Shown here one piece after another: positions 6,947 through 14,707 of a stretch of 15,172 bases of DNA. Under the pieces are notes generated by a model. The model did no database searches. It was not told the DNA's origin and saw only the letters and a list, made by a program, of their open reading frames with translations. This stretch comes from JALRBM01 sp966186595. GTDB lineage: Bacteria > Patescibacteriota > Saccharimonadia > Saccharimonadales > Saccharimonadaceae. The DNA lies in NCBI GenBank assembly GCA_966186595.1, contig CBIFWO010000020.1:1-15172 (forward strand). Reading direction: 5' to 3'. Every line of letters begins with the position of its first letter. Positions within the stretch are counted from its first letter, which is position 1. The position numbers and the translations under genes are program-made.

Positions 6947-7333
6947 TTATTTCCGTGGTTTTGTGATATGTGCTTGTGATCCATAGAGTGGGAGGACAAT
7001 TTTATCGTTCTCGCCCCGACCTAACCGCTCCAGGACCTCCTCTTGCCAATCATCGCCGGTCGCGCCAATGATCGGAATACCTTCCGTGTCCGCGAGCGTA
7101 TTGAGGACAGTCAGACCTATGCGAAGACCCGTAAAACTGCCGGGGCCTTTAAAGACACCCACGCCACTAAGATCATGGAGTGACCTTCCATTTTCTTGCA
7201 ATTGATCCTGAAGGTATGCGAGTAGCCCCCTCGCCAGTTCGCGATCAGCCTGCCATTCATTTTCATAACGCCAGTCGTCATTTACAAGTGTCAATTTACA
7301 TACCGGGGTCGACGTATCGAGAAGCACAATCAT
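6947..7333 (-). CDS. tsaB: TsaB-like protein, short form (t6A tRNA modification)
   Basis: A 128-residue member of the TsaB family, which scaffolds the TsaD-TsaB-TsaE complex that attaches threonylcarbamoyl to A37 of ANN-reading tRNAs. The N-terminal lobe is complete: the opening strand MIVLLDTSTP, and the hallmark GPGSFTGLRIG at 63-73. Typical TsaB is about 220-240 residues, so the second ASKHA lobe is missing. There is no frameshift sign: the stop is followed by the rny promoter region, and no downstream frame continues the homology. Short TsaB forms fit reduced CPR genomes. The start overlaps the tsaE stop as ATGA, which supports both starts and a shared role. Confidence 0.85.
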   Translation of the reverse strand: MIVLLDTSTPVCKLTLVNDDWRYENEWQADRELARGLLAYLQDQLQENGRSLHDLSGVGVFKGPGSFTGLRIGLTVLNTLADTEGIPIIGATGDDWQEEVLERLGRGENDKIVLPLYGSQAHITKPRK

Positions 7334-7785
7334 GCTAAAGCCTCCAGCAGCTTCTTACTTTTTTCGCCATTTCCTTTCAACACAACATGTCGTGTCACTT
7401 CTGTCGGTGACGTAATGCTGATCGTCAGAAGATCCTCAGGGAGTACACCGACGGCCACTTCAGCCCATTCAACAATTGTCACTGTCAAAGCATCGTGTAC
7501 TGCCTCATACAGCTCGTCCGTCATAATTCCTGCATCGTGAAGCCGATAAAAATCGTAATGTGCTAGACGGATATTTTCTGGCGTGTCGTACACACGGCTA
7601 ATCGTAAAGCTCGGGCTTTGCACATCCTCATCGATTGCCATGCCTTTTGCGATTCCCTTCACCAGCGTTGTCTTACCGGCACCAACATCGCCAACAAGTT
7701 CAATCGTTTCGCCACCATGTAAAAGTCGCCCAAGGTTTTCGCCCAGGCGCTTCATCTCTGCCTCACTTTTTACTTCCCGTTGCAT
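7330..7785 (-). CDS. tsaE: tRNA threonylcarbamoyladenosine biosynthesis ATPase TsaE
   Basis: The ATPase partner in t6A synthesis. From the ATG at 7785 the protein has 151 residues, the normal family length. The Walker A motif GDVGAGKTT is at 32-40, and SPSFTISRVYDTP and VEWAEVAVGVLPEDLL are the usual TsaE blocks. The frame stays open upstream to an ATG at 7887, but I reject that start. The extra 34 residues do not look like TsaE, and they would run across the -10 at 7797-7802 and into pilB, while the start at 7785 falls about 5 bases after the predicted transcript start. It is divergent from pilB and overlaps tsaB by 4 bases. Confidence 0.93.
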   Translation of the reverse strand: MQREVKSEAEMKRLGENLGRLLHGGETIELVGDVGAGKTTLVKGIAKGMAIDEDVQSPSFTISRVYDTPENIRLAHYDFYRLHDAGIMTDELYEAVHDALTVTIVEWAEVAVGVLPEDLLTISITSPTEVTRHVVLKGNGEKSKKLLEALA

Positions 7786-7796
7786 CAGATAAATCA

Positions 7797-7805
7797 AGTA
7801 TACCA
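7797..7805 (-). promoter_or_regulatory. Predicted extended -10 (TGGTATACT) for tsaE
   Basis: On the minus strand TGGTATACT puts the transcript start about 5 bases before the ATG at 7785. This is again a nearly leaderless arrangement with a TGn extension and no clear -35. Confidence 0.5.
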
Positions 7806-7844
7806 GAGAGGCCGTAGGCTGTGTGCATATCTCAGGTTTTATCG

Positions 7845-7850
7845 TACAAT
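7845..7850 (+). promoter_or_regulatory. Predicted -10 (TACAAT) for pilB
   Basis: TACAAT lies 14 bases before the pilB ATG at 7865, giving a leader of about 8 bases. A weak TGTGCA at 7822-7827 is at 17 bases. It faces away from the tsaE promoter across about 40 bases. Confidence 0.4.
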
Positions 7851-7864
7851 AGACCGTAAGCAGT

Positions 7865-9643
7865 ATGCGTATTTCTGATATTACCATTGAGGAATTGCTC
7901 GAACGCAGTGGTGTGGCTACTCCGGAGCAAGTTGAGGTCCTAAAGGAAGAGGCCTCTCGTTCGAGGCGTCCACTTCAAGACCTCGTTATTCAAAATGGAT
8001 TGATCGACGAAAAGACCCTAACGCAAAATTTTGCCACCTACGCTCAAATCCCATTTGTCGAAATTGATCCTAAAGATATTCCCGCGGATGTCCTCACGAG
8101 AATCCCTGAACGAATCGCCCGACAATATAATGCCGTTCTCTTTCAGATTGATTCGGATGGACTAATGCACCTGGCCATGGACGATCCGGATGATGTCCAG
8201 GCCGTCGATTTCATCAAAAAAGAGATCGGCGACAACGTCAAAATCTACATCGCAACGCGCAATAACATCCTTGCCTGCCTCGAAAACTACCGCGGCGATG
8301 TCAACAAAGAGCTCAAAGAGGTCATCGACATACAGCGCGAAGATTCGGGGGAAAAACAGGCGATCACCGAAGCTGATGTTTCTGAAGATTCACCGATAGC
8401 CCAGACCGTTAACCTTCTTCTGGAATACGCGATTCGTTCGGGCGCCAGCGACGTCCACATCGAGCCACGCGAAGGCTATGTTCAAGTGCGCTACCGCATC
8501 GACGGTGTACTAAAGGAAGTAAACCGCCTTCCCCGAAATGTCCTCGGGGCCCTGGTCAGCCGTGTCAAAATTCTCTCCAATCTGAAAATCGACGAACGAC
8601 GTATTCCACAAGATGGTCGTTTTAAGATCAAAGTAACAGGAAAGCAATACGCGCTTCGTGTCAGCACCCTGCCGGTGACCGACGGAGAAAAGATCGTCAT
8701 GCGTATCCTCGACGAATCCAACCAGGCGGTCAGGCTGCCCGAACTCGGGTTCTGGGGGCGCTCACTTGAGGTGATTACTAATGCACTGACTGAACCGAAC
8801 GGTATGATTCTGATCACGGGCCCGACTGGATCAGGTAAGTCAACGACGCTTTTTAGCGTGCTCACGATGCTCAACACGCCCGATGTCAATATTTCCACTA
8901 TCGAAGATCCTGTCGAATATAAAATATCCGGTGTCAATCAGACCCAGACCAACTCCAAGGCAGGCATGACCTTTGCCAACGGCCTCCGAGCGCTTCTGCG
9001 TCAGGACCCAAACATTATCATGGTCGGAGAGATCCGCGACTCGGAAACAGCCAATCTGGCGATTCAGGCTGCCCTGACAGGCCACCTTGTCTTTAGCACC
9101 CTCCACACCAATAATGCCGCCACTTCCTTGCCCCGACTGCTCGATATGGGCATTGAACCATTCCTGATCGCCAGTACAGTCCGTGCGGTGGTTGGACAAC
9201 GTCTTGTGCGAAAGCTTTGCACTGTCTGTCGTCAACATTCCGCTCCTTCCAAAGAGGAAGTTGAGGCAATCTTGCGCCTGTTTAACCTGCAAGACAGCAA
9301 CATTGCCTCCATTCATACCCTAGAAAAGCAGGCTGCAGAGCAACATGTCGGAGGCGACATCCCCCTTAGTACATCAGACACCGCGGTGACGAATCTGTGG
9401 CGTGCATCCCCGGAAGGATGTGATGAATGCAATAACACGGGGTATAAGGGTCGCGTCGGTATTTACGAGGTCCTGGACAACAGTATTCCAGTACAGAAAT
9501 TGATCATCAATAACGCGACGAGCACGCAAATTCAGGACCAAGCCATCAGCGAAAAGATGATCACCATGCAACTTGACGGACTTATCAAAGCCCTCCGCGG
9601 TGATACCACTATTGAGGAAGTACTTCGCGTCACCAAGGATTAG
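7865..9643 (+). CDS. pilB: Type IV pilus assembly ATPase PilB (GspE family)
   Basis: A 592-residue cytoplasmic hexameric ATPase that powers pilus extension. It has the N-terminal GspE_N domain (about 1-150) and the ATPase core. Walker A is GPTGSGKST at 319-327, the Asp box lies around STIEDPVEY, the Walker B region reads IIMVGEIRD, and the His box reads TGHLVFSTLHT. A zinc site is formed by CTVC (452-455) and CDEC (519-522), the second followed by NNTGYKGR. About 63 residues separate the two pairs. The CTVC site and the GspE_N domain mark this as PilB and not the retraction ATPase PilT. It is the first gene of the pil cluster, 2 bases before pilC, and is divergent from tsaE. In CPR cells such pili are implicated in attachment, motility and DNA uptake. 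Confidence 0.96.
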   Translation: MRISDITIEELLERSGVATPEQVEVLKEEASRSRRPLQDLVIQNGLIDEKTLTQNFATYAQIPFVEIDPKDIPADVLTRIPERIARQYNAVLFQIDSDGLMHLAMDDPDDVQAVDFIKKEIGDNVKIYIATRNNILACLENYRGDVNKELKEVIDIQREDSGEKQAITEADVSEDSPIAQTVNLLLEYAIRSGASDVHIEPREGYVQVRYRIDGVLKEVNRLPRNVLGALVSRVKILSNLKIDERRIPQDGRFKIKVTGKQYALRVSTLPVTDGEKIVMRILDESNQAVRLPELGFWGRSLEVITNALTEPNGMILITGPTGSGKSTTLFSVLTMLNTPDVNISTIEDPVEYKISGVNQTQTNSKAGMTFANGLRALLRQDPNIIMVGEIRDSETANLAIQAALTGHLVFSTLHTNNAATSLPRLLDMGIEPFLIASTVRAVVGQRLVRKLCTVCRQHSAPSKEEVEAILRLFNLQDSNIASIHTLEKQAAEQHVGGDIPLSTSDTAVTNLWRASPEGCDECNNTGYKGRVGIYEVLDNSIPVQKLIINNATSTQIQDQAISEKMITMQLDGLIKALRGDTTIEEVLRVTKD

Positions 9644-9645
9644 TC

Positions 9646-10875
9646 ATGCCAAAATTTCTTTATATTGCAACGAATAAACTTGGGAAAACGGTCAGTGGCA
9701 CTATCGAGGCCATCGATCGGACAGCCGTTATTGCCTCACTGGGAAAACAGGGATTGCAACCTATCAGTATCAAGGAAAGCTCACGCGCCAAAAAAAGCAT
9801 GAGCCTAGGCGGTCTCCTGGGAAAAGGTAAGGTCAAATCCGATGACCTCGTCATGTTTACCAGGCAACTCAGTGCAATGGTGGGCGCGGGCGTTCCTCTT
9901 CTTCGTGCATTAAATTCACTCAAGCAGCATTCTGAAAGTGCAGCCCTGCAAGGGGTACTGGAAATAGTGATCAGGGAAGTCGAGGAGGGTGCACCCCTGG
10001 CGGATGCTCTCGAGAAATCTCCCGGCACCTTTAGTGATGTTTATGTCAACATGGTCAGGGCGGGGGAGGCCGCAGGTATTTTGGACGAGATCCTGAAGCG
10101 CCTTGCCCTTCAGCAAGAAAAAAACGCGACGATTCGCAAAAAAGTGAAAAGTTCCATGACCTATCCAACAGTTCTGATCGTCATCACTATCGGTGCTTTC
10201 TTTGGACTGATGCTTTTTGTCATTCCCCAGATTGGGAAAATCCTTACCGATCTAGGTGGGCCAGATGCAGAGCTGCCGGGGATTACGCAGGCTATGCTCG
10301 GCGTTAGTGGATTCTTTACAAATTTTTGGTTTATTATTTTCCCTGCCCTTTTCGGTGCAATCTTCCTTTTGCTCCGCTATATTAAAACACCCAAAGGGAA
10401 AAGCCAGCTGCACCACCTCGTCCTGAAGATACCGGGGATCAAGGCCATTGCTTCAAAAGTTGCAGTAGCTCGTTTCGCCCGCACCTTTTCTGCACTGATG
10501 GGCGCAGGTGTCGCCGTCCTGGAAGCCCTGGAGGTAACGGCACATGCTATCGGCAACGTTGTCTATGAACAATCTCTGATTGATGCCGCGGAGGAAGTAA
10601 AAAATGGTGCGACCCTTTCCTCTGTCATCGAAAAAAATCCGCTCTTCCCCGCCATTGTTGCTCAAATGCTCGCCGTCGGCGAAGAAACAGGGCAGACAGA
10701 TACGGTGCTCGTGAAGGTGGCGGACTTTTACGAAGAAGAAGTAGATGTTGCCATTGACGGGCTAAGTGCCATCATTGAACCAGTCATGATCGTCTTCATG
10801 GGCGGAATGGTCGGACTGATAGCTGCCAGCGTAATGGTTCCGATTGCCAGCCTGGCTCAAAATATTAAGGGTTAA
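9646..10875 (+). CDS. pilC: Type IV pilus inner-membrane platform protein PilC (GspF family)
   Basis: A 409-residue polytopic platform protein, the usual length, that couples PilB ATP turnover to pilin insertion. Two GspF domains are seen. The first is around 65-190, with FTRQLSAMVGAGVPLLRAL and VREVEEGAPLADALEKSP; the second is around 270-395, with FARTFSALMGAGVAVLEAL and EETGQTDTVLVKVADFYEEEVD. Transmembrane segments follow each (about 175-195 and 222-245, and a C-terminal one). The N-terminal beta strand KFLYIATNKLGKTVSGTIEA is typical. It follows the pilB stop by 2 bases. Confidence 0.96.
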   Translation: MPKFLYIATNKLGKTVSGTIEAIDRTAVIASLGKQGLQPISIKESSRAKKSMSLGGLLGKGKVKSDDLVMFTRQLSAMVGAGVPLLRALNSLKQHSESAALQGVLEIVIREVEEGAPLADALEKSPGTFSDVYVNMVRAGEAAGILDEILKRLALQQEKNATIRKKVKSSMTYPTVLIVITIGAFFGLMLFVIPQIGKILTDLGGPDAELPGITQAMLGVSGFFTNFWFIIFPALFGAIFLLLRYIKTPKGKSQLHHLVLKIPGIKAIASKVAVARFARTFSALMGAGVAVLEALEVTAHAIGNVVYEQSLIDAAEEVKNGATLSSVIEKNPLFPAIVAQMLAVGEETGQTDTVLVKVADFYEEEVDVAIDGLSAIIEPVMIVFMGGMVGLIAASVMVPIASLAQNIKG

Positions 10876-10899
10876 ACAGAGTACAAACCATTTCGCTCA

Positions 10900-10908
10900 T
10901 GCTATACT
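10900..10908 (+). promoter_or_regulatory. Predicted extended -10 (TGCTATACT) for pilMNO
   Basis: TGCTATACT lies in the 57-base gap between pilC and pilM and is identical to the one before the MFS gene. The transcript would start near 10915, about 18 bases before the pilM ATG. It suggests a second promoter inside the pil cluster. Confidence 0.5.
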
Positions 10909-10932
10909 GGTAATAAACCTTAGTGGGCATCA

Positions 10933-11994
10933 ATGGCAAAATTATTTTATCAGGACAAGCCAGTTATCGGACTTGATATCAGTCAAACGAGTATCAAGGT
11001 TATGGCTGTTGATCCCAAAAAATGGCTGGTACTTGGCTATGGATCGATTGATCTGGATCCCGCAAAAGTGCAGCAATCCCTTGAGGGTAACGGCGGATAT
11101 CTCACAGAGAGCATCCAGACTCTTCTCAGCAAGAAACTCATTGGCACACTCCCCAGCAATCACACCATCGTAGGTATTCCTACTAGCCGGACATACTCAC
11201 GCACCTTTACAGTCCCCCCAAAGACCGAGACTTCCCTGGCAGATGCTGTCGAGATAGAGGTCGATCAGTATATTCCGATTCCCATGAGCTCGCTGTATGT
11301 TGACTACGAAATTATCGAACGTACCAAAGATCAGTTGACGGTTACCATGTCCGCCGTGCCAAAGAAGCTCATTGACAGCTGCATGATCGCTACCGCCGCT
11401 GCAAACCTTCGCCCAATTATGATCGAGCCGGGTATCAACGCCGTCGCGCGCGTTCTCGAAACGACTGAGGAAGGTCACCTCATAACCTTGATCGTCGACA
11501 TTGGTCCTGCCAGTACTGATATAGCCGTGCTCGAGGACGGTGCTATCCGTGTCAATGGAGGCCTCGGTATCGGAGGGAACACGTTCACTCTTGATATTGC
11601 CAAGAAACTAAATGTTCCCCTGGAAAATGCCCACCAGCTAAAAGTATTGAATGGCCTCAGCGCTGGTCCTCGCCAAGCCAAGATCACTAATGCACTTCTT
11701 CCTAGCCTGCAGCGTATCCTGGCCGAGGTCCGCAAGGTGATGCGCTATTACAACGAGCGTCTTACCGATAATAATCGCTCTTTGGAGCAGGTTTTAGTAG
11801 TAGGCGGAGGCAGCAATGTCCCTGGTATTGGTGATTACTTTACCAATGAGCTGGTTATGCCCGCCCGTGTAGCGAGCCCGTGGCAAAAGCTTGACTTTGG
11901 CAAGCTTCCCCAGCCGACCAAACAACTTCGACCACGCTACATTACTGTTGCAGGCCTCGCGAGCGTCGGTCCGCAGGAGGCGATAGATGATTAA
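10933..11994 (+). CDS. pilM: Type IV pilus assembly protein PilM (actin-like)
   Basis: A 353-residue cytoplasmic actin-like protein that binds the N-terminal tail of PilN and links the alignment complex to the assembly motor. The ATP-binding core motifs are all present: phosphate 1 GLDISQTSIKVM near the N-terminus, phosphate 2 VDIGPASTDIAVL in the middle, and the adenosine motif VVGGGSNVPGIGDYF near the C-terminus. The length matches the family. The end overlaps the start of pilN by 8 bases. No Shine-Dalgarno is seen before the ATG. Confidence 0.95.
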   Translation: MAKLFYQDKPVIGLDISQTSIKVMAVDPKKWLVLGYGSIDLDPAKVQQSLEGNGGYLTESIQTLLSKKLIGTLPSNHTIVGIPTSRTYSRTFTVPPKTETSLADAVEIEVDQYIPIPMSSLYVDYEIIERTKDQLTVTMSAVPKKLIDSCMIATAAANLRPIMIEPGINAVARVLETTEEGHLITLIVDIGPASTDIAVLEDGAIRVNGGLGIGGNTFTLDIAKKLNVPLENAHQLKVLNGLSAGPRQAKITNALLPSLQRILAEVRKVMRYYNERLTDNNRSLEQVLVVGGGSNVPGIGDYFTNELVMPARVASPWQKLDFGKLPQPTKQLRPRYITVAGLASVGPQEAIDD

Positions 11995-12541
11995 TCTTCT
12001 CCCCCCCGAGCACAAACGCGATATCAGGGCAGCCCGCGCCAATACGCTACTCATCCGATACAATATTCTCCTCGTCGGTGTTCTAGCTTTTCTCATGCTC
12101 GCGATTGGCATCGTCTACTTCTATCTTTCAACGACAAAGGCAGGTGCGGAAACCACTATCAAGGAAAATAAGGAAAAGGTCGCAGGGTTTATTGCCACCG
12201 AACAAGAGGCGCAGCTTTTCCGTCAGAATCTCGCGACCGCCAAACAAATCCTGGACCGCGAGGTTAACTACACCAAGGTCATCCTCAAGATCTCTAATAC
12301 CCTTCCTAGCGGCACAGTCCTCACCAATCTTACGCTTGATGCAAGTTCATTCGGCAAGGAAACCAACATGGTTGCACAGGCCAAAAGCTACGATCAGGCA
12401 ATTGCCCTCAAGGATGCTCTCAATCAGTCTGGCCTTTTTACAGATGTCCACTTTCAATCCATTGTCTCTAGCGGTAGCGCCGACTATCCCGTAACCGTCA
12501 ACCTGTATGTTACGTTCAAAAAAGAGGTGGCAAAGACATGA
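11987..12541 (+). CDS. pilN: Type IV pilus assembly protein PilN
   Basis: A 184-residue bitopic membrane protein. It opens with the short conserved motif INLLPPE, the cytoplasmic peptide that docks into PilM. A transmembrane helix (about 28-48), a coiled-coil stretch and an external ferredoxin-like domain follow, the last with the phrase ISNTLPSGTVLTNLTLD that recurs in PilN proteins. It is embedded between pilM (8-base overlap) and pilO (4-base ATGA overlap), so the three are probably made in fixed ratio. The sequence outside the motif is divergent and the call rests partly on position. Confidence 0.88.
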   Translation: MINLLPPEHKRDIRAARANTLLIRYNILLVGVLAFLMLAIGIVYFYLSTTKAGAETTIKENKEKVAGFIATEQEAQLFRQNLATAKQILDREVNYTKVILKISNTLPSGTVLTNLTLDASSFGKETNMVAQAKSYDQAIALKDALNQSGLFTDVHFQSIVSSGSADYPVTVNLYVTFKKEVAKT

Positions 12542-13140
12542 AAAAAATTCATTTGACGCCCACGAACCTCCGCATTATACTGTCGATCTCGCTCTTTGTC
12601 ATTATTGCGATTGGCGCTACCCTTGCCTTTATTTCATATAAAGGGCTCAAAGAAATAGCTATCACTGTTAGCCACACGACCCTTGATGCCAATGCCAGCC
12701 AGAATAATCTGCGCATTTTGCAGCAGCTACAGAAGAAGCTCGAGGAGGAGAAAGAAAATATCAGCCGTGCAGGCAGCATTGTCGCGGAAAGTCAAAGCTA
12801 TCAATATCAAGATCAAATCATCGCCGACCTAAATGACTATGCTGGAAAGGCGGGCGTTGAGATTACTAATATTGATTTCTCTGCCACTACAGTTGCCCCT
12901 ACCCAGCCAGGCGGTACCGGACAAAGCACTACTCCTTCGTCCCCTCCACCTTCTGGTGTAAAATCAATGTCTGTTTCAGTCGCACTCAAAAATCCACTCA
13001 ATTATAATTCACTTCTTCGCTTCCTCAATTCCATCGAACAAAATCTCACAAAAATGCAAATCTCGAGAGTGTCACTTGTCAAAGATTCCTCGGGTAGTGT
13101 ATCGAGTGAGGCGTTAGCAATCGAGGTATACGTAAGGTAA
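12538..13140 (+). CDS. pilO: Type IV pilus assembly protein PilO
   Basis: A 200-residue bitopic protein in the pilO position. It has an N-terminal hydrophobic helix (about 13-34), a coiled coil rich in Gln, Lys and Glu (about 58-80), and an external domain split by a Gly/Thr/Ser/Pro-rich linker (around GQSTTPSSPPPSG). The last part, YNSLLRFLNSIEQNLTKMQIS, is the beta-alpha unit seen in PilO/GspM-type ferredoxin folds. PilO pairs with PilN on the outside of the membrane. Sequence similarity is weak by eye, so the name depends on order and architecture. Confidence 0.82.
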   Translation: MKKIHLTPTNLRIILSISLFVIIAIGATLAFISYKGLKEIAITVSHTTLDANASQNNLRILQQLQKKLEEEKENISRAGSIVAESQSYQYQDQIIADLNDYAGKAGVEITNIDFSATTVAPTQPGGTGQSTTPSSPPPSGVKSMSVSVALKNPLNYNSLLRFLNSIEQNLTKMQISRVSLVKDSSGSVSSEALAIEVYVR

Positions 13141-13143
13141 TTT

Positions 13144-13428
13144 ATGGACATATCACTGACAGCAATTAAAAAAGGACTCGCTCGTTTTATTGAGCGATTC
13201 CACGTTATTATTTTTGTCATCACCGTTCTAGGCGGGCTCGTTGTCGTCATTCTGCTTCTCAACAATGTCATCCTCACCTCGAGCGATAGCGCGGGATATA
13301 CTCCTAGTGGGGTAAGTGCTGAATTTGACCAAAGCACCATCAATCGAATCGAACAACTAAAATCTCGGACTGAGACGGGCAGCCAGCTGGATCTTTCACA
13401 GGGTCGAACCAATCCGTTTGTTGAGTAG
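13144..13428 (+). CDS. Small single-helix membrane protein in the pilP position
   Basis: A 94-residue protein, no family recognised. It has a cytoplasmic basic start, one transmembrane helix (about 20-41) and a short external tail ending in GRTNPFVE. It begins 3 bases after pilO and ends the cluster. In proteobacteria the gene after pilO is pilP, a lipoprotein that bridges PilN/O to the secretin PilQ and has an N-terminal region with an R-(D/N)-PF-like element. The position and the NPF ending suggest a stripped-down PilP counterpart, but there is no lipobox and no PilP beta domain. It would fit a cell with no outer membrane and no secretin. Function is inferred from position only. Confidence 0.6.
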   Translation: MDISLTAIKKGLARFIERFHVIIFVITVLGGLVVVILLLNNVILTSSDSAGYTPSGVSAEFDQSTINRIEQLKSRTETGSQLDLSQGRTNPFVE

Positions 13429-13449
13429 GTCGCACAAAACCGCTATACT
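13421..13449 (+). promoter_or_regulatory. Predicted promoter of the PRC-barrel gene (TTGAGT-17-TATACT)
   Basis: TTGAGT at 13421-13426 and TATACT at 13444-13449 are separated by exactly 17 bases, the best complete promoter in the window. The -35 lies inside the end of the preceding gene. The ATG at 13456 is 7 bases after the -10, so the transcript should be leaderless. Confidence 0.6.
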
Positions 13450-13455
13450 ATAAAT

Positions 13456-14040
13456 ATGTTGCTCGCTGGATCAAGACTCATTGGCGCCCCGGTCATGGGC
13501 TTGCAAACAGGCAGCGAGCTTGCTCGAATTAGTCGACCGATTATTGATCCGAGTAATCTAAAAATTGTCGCGTACGAAGTAAACGGCCCCCTACTCGACG
13601 TCCATCCTTCCCTTCTTCGGGTTGTTGACGTTCGTGAATTTAGTGATATCGGCGTTATTATTGACTCTAGTGATGAATTTATTTCCCCGGGTGACGTCAT
13701 CAAGCTGGGTGAAATATATAAACAAAACTTTGTTCTCGATGGTAAAGCCGTCGTTAACAAAAAACACAAAAGGATTGGAAAAGTAATAGGCTACACGCTC
13801 GAAACAACAGGCTTTCTTATTCAGCAGCTCACCGTGAGGCGTCCCCTTCTCCACAGCCTTACCGAGCCCGAGCTACTGGTCCATCGCACCCAAATAACAG
13901 AGATCAACGACCACGAAATTGTCGTCCAAGACCAAGCCACCATTCCTGAACCGGTCGGCCAATCCGTTCGAACCGCATACGTTAATCCTTTCCGAAAGAA
14001 CACACAGGTTGAACACATTCGATCAAACGATCAAAAGTAG
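13456..14040 (+). CDS. PRC-barrel domain protein
   Basis: A 194-residue protein with PRC-barrel type beta-barrel segments. One is near the N-terminus, with GSRLIGAPVMGLQTGSELAR and IVAYEV. A second is around 95-130, with the pattern of a charged KKHKRIGKVIGYTLE and a hydrophobic FLIQQLTVRRP. PRC barrels occur in photosynthetic reaction centres, in RimM, and in many stand-alone bacterial proteins of unsettled role, where they bind protein or RNA partners. The C-terminal tail is polar and probably disordered. It has its own promoter, lies 27 bases after the pil cluster and ends one base before the convergent recX end. A link to the pili is possible but not shown. Confidence 0.75.
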   Translation: MLLAGSRLIGAPVMGLQTGSELARISRPIIDPSNLKIVAYEVNGPLLDVHPSLLRVVDVREFSDIGVIIDSSDEFISPGDVIKLGEIYKQNFVLDGKAVVNKKHKRIGKVIGYTLETTGFLIQQLTVRRPLLHSLTEPELLVHRTQITEINDHEIVVQDQATIPEPVGQSVRTAYVNPFRKNTQVEHIRSNDQK

Positions 14041-14041
14041 G

Positions 14042-14677
14042 CTAGTCCTCATCATTCAGTGCGGTCTTGATGGTATCATAATCAAATCCTTGTCGTGCAA
14101 GGTATTGAATTAATTTCTGTTCATCAGGATAACGACGGCGTTTCTTCTCGATGATTTTGGCGAGCTCGTCCTCATCCGAGCGCAGCGAGCTAGCAAGGAA
14201 TTTGTCTACTATCGAGCGGTCGACACCTTTAGTCTGAAGCTCCATCTGTAATTTCCGCATGCTTGTCCCTTTACGCAGGTTACGATTCTCCACCCAATAG
14301 CGAGCGAACTTCTCGTCGTCAACATACCCTTTCGCAAGCAGCCGATCAAAAACCCGATCAGCTATCATCTGGGGGATACCTTTTCGGACCTTTCCTTCTT
14401 TAGTTCGAGTATCCCGTGTTTTCCTCCAGAGGTAATCCTTCACCTCCTTAGCTGAATGCGGCCGCATCATGCAGTATTCGAGTGTCCTTGCATAGAGTTT
14501 GCCAAAGAGACTCTCGTCCTCCAACGCAGCAAGTTCCTCTTCAGTAAATTCTTTCCCAATTCTAATCCCCAGGTCGGCAACCTGAAAAATATCCAAACTA
14601 AAGCGATAGTTTCCATCCACCATGACGTTAACGCGGTCGGAATTTTTCTGCTGAGCGGTAATTGCGGTAATCTTCAC
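14042..14677 (-). CDS. recX: Regulatory protein RecX
   Basis: A modulator of RecA filaments. I choose the GTG at 14677 (211 residues) over the in-frame ATG at 14716. The -10 TATAAT at 14685-14690 lies between them, so the ATG would be upstream of the transcript, and VKITAITAQQKNSDRVNV is the normal RecX opening. The tandem three-helix repeats are visible: LEYCMMRPHSAKEVKDYLWRK, then FDRLLAKGYVDDEKFARYWVENR followed by GTSMRKLQMELQTKGVD, and a last repeat ending KLIQYLARQGFDYDTIKTAL. It converges with the PRC-barrel gene, one base apart. recA is not in the window. Confidence 0.9.
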   Translation of the reverse strand: MKITAITAQQKNSDRVNVMVDGNYRFSLDIFQVADLGIRIGKEFTEEELAALEDESLFGKLYARTLEYCMMRPHSAKEVKDYLWRKTRDTRTKEGKVRKGIPQMIADRVFDRLLAKGYVDDEKFARYWVENRNLRKGTSMRKLQMELQTKGVDRSIVDKFLASSLRSDEDELAKIIEKKRRRYPDEQKLIQYLARQGFDYDTIKTALNDED

Positions 14678-14684
14678 TGTTTCT

Positions 14685-14690
14685 ATTATA
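14685..14690 (-). promoter_or_regulatory. Predicted -10 (TATAAT) for recX
   Basis: A consensus TATAAT on the minus strand, 7 bases before the GTG at 14677. It places the transcript start at or beside the start codon and decides the start choice. No good -35 is seen at 16-18 bases. Confidence 0.5.
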
Positions 14691-14707
14691 TCCCTTAGAA
14701 ACACTAA

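Noticed and set aside
7786..7887. An N-terminal extension of TsaE to the ATG at 7887
   Set aside because: It would cross the tsaE -10 and overlap pilB, and adds 34 residues not seen in the family.
8840..9316. A 158-residue minus-strand open frame
   Set aside because: It is antisense to the PilB ATPase core, whose motifs are all intact on the plus strand.
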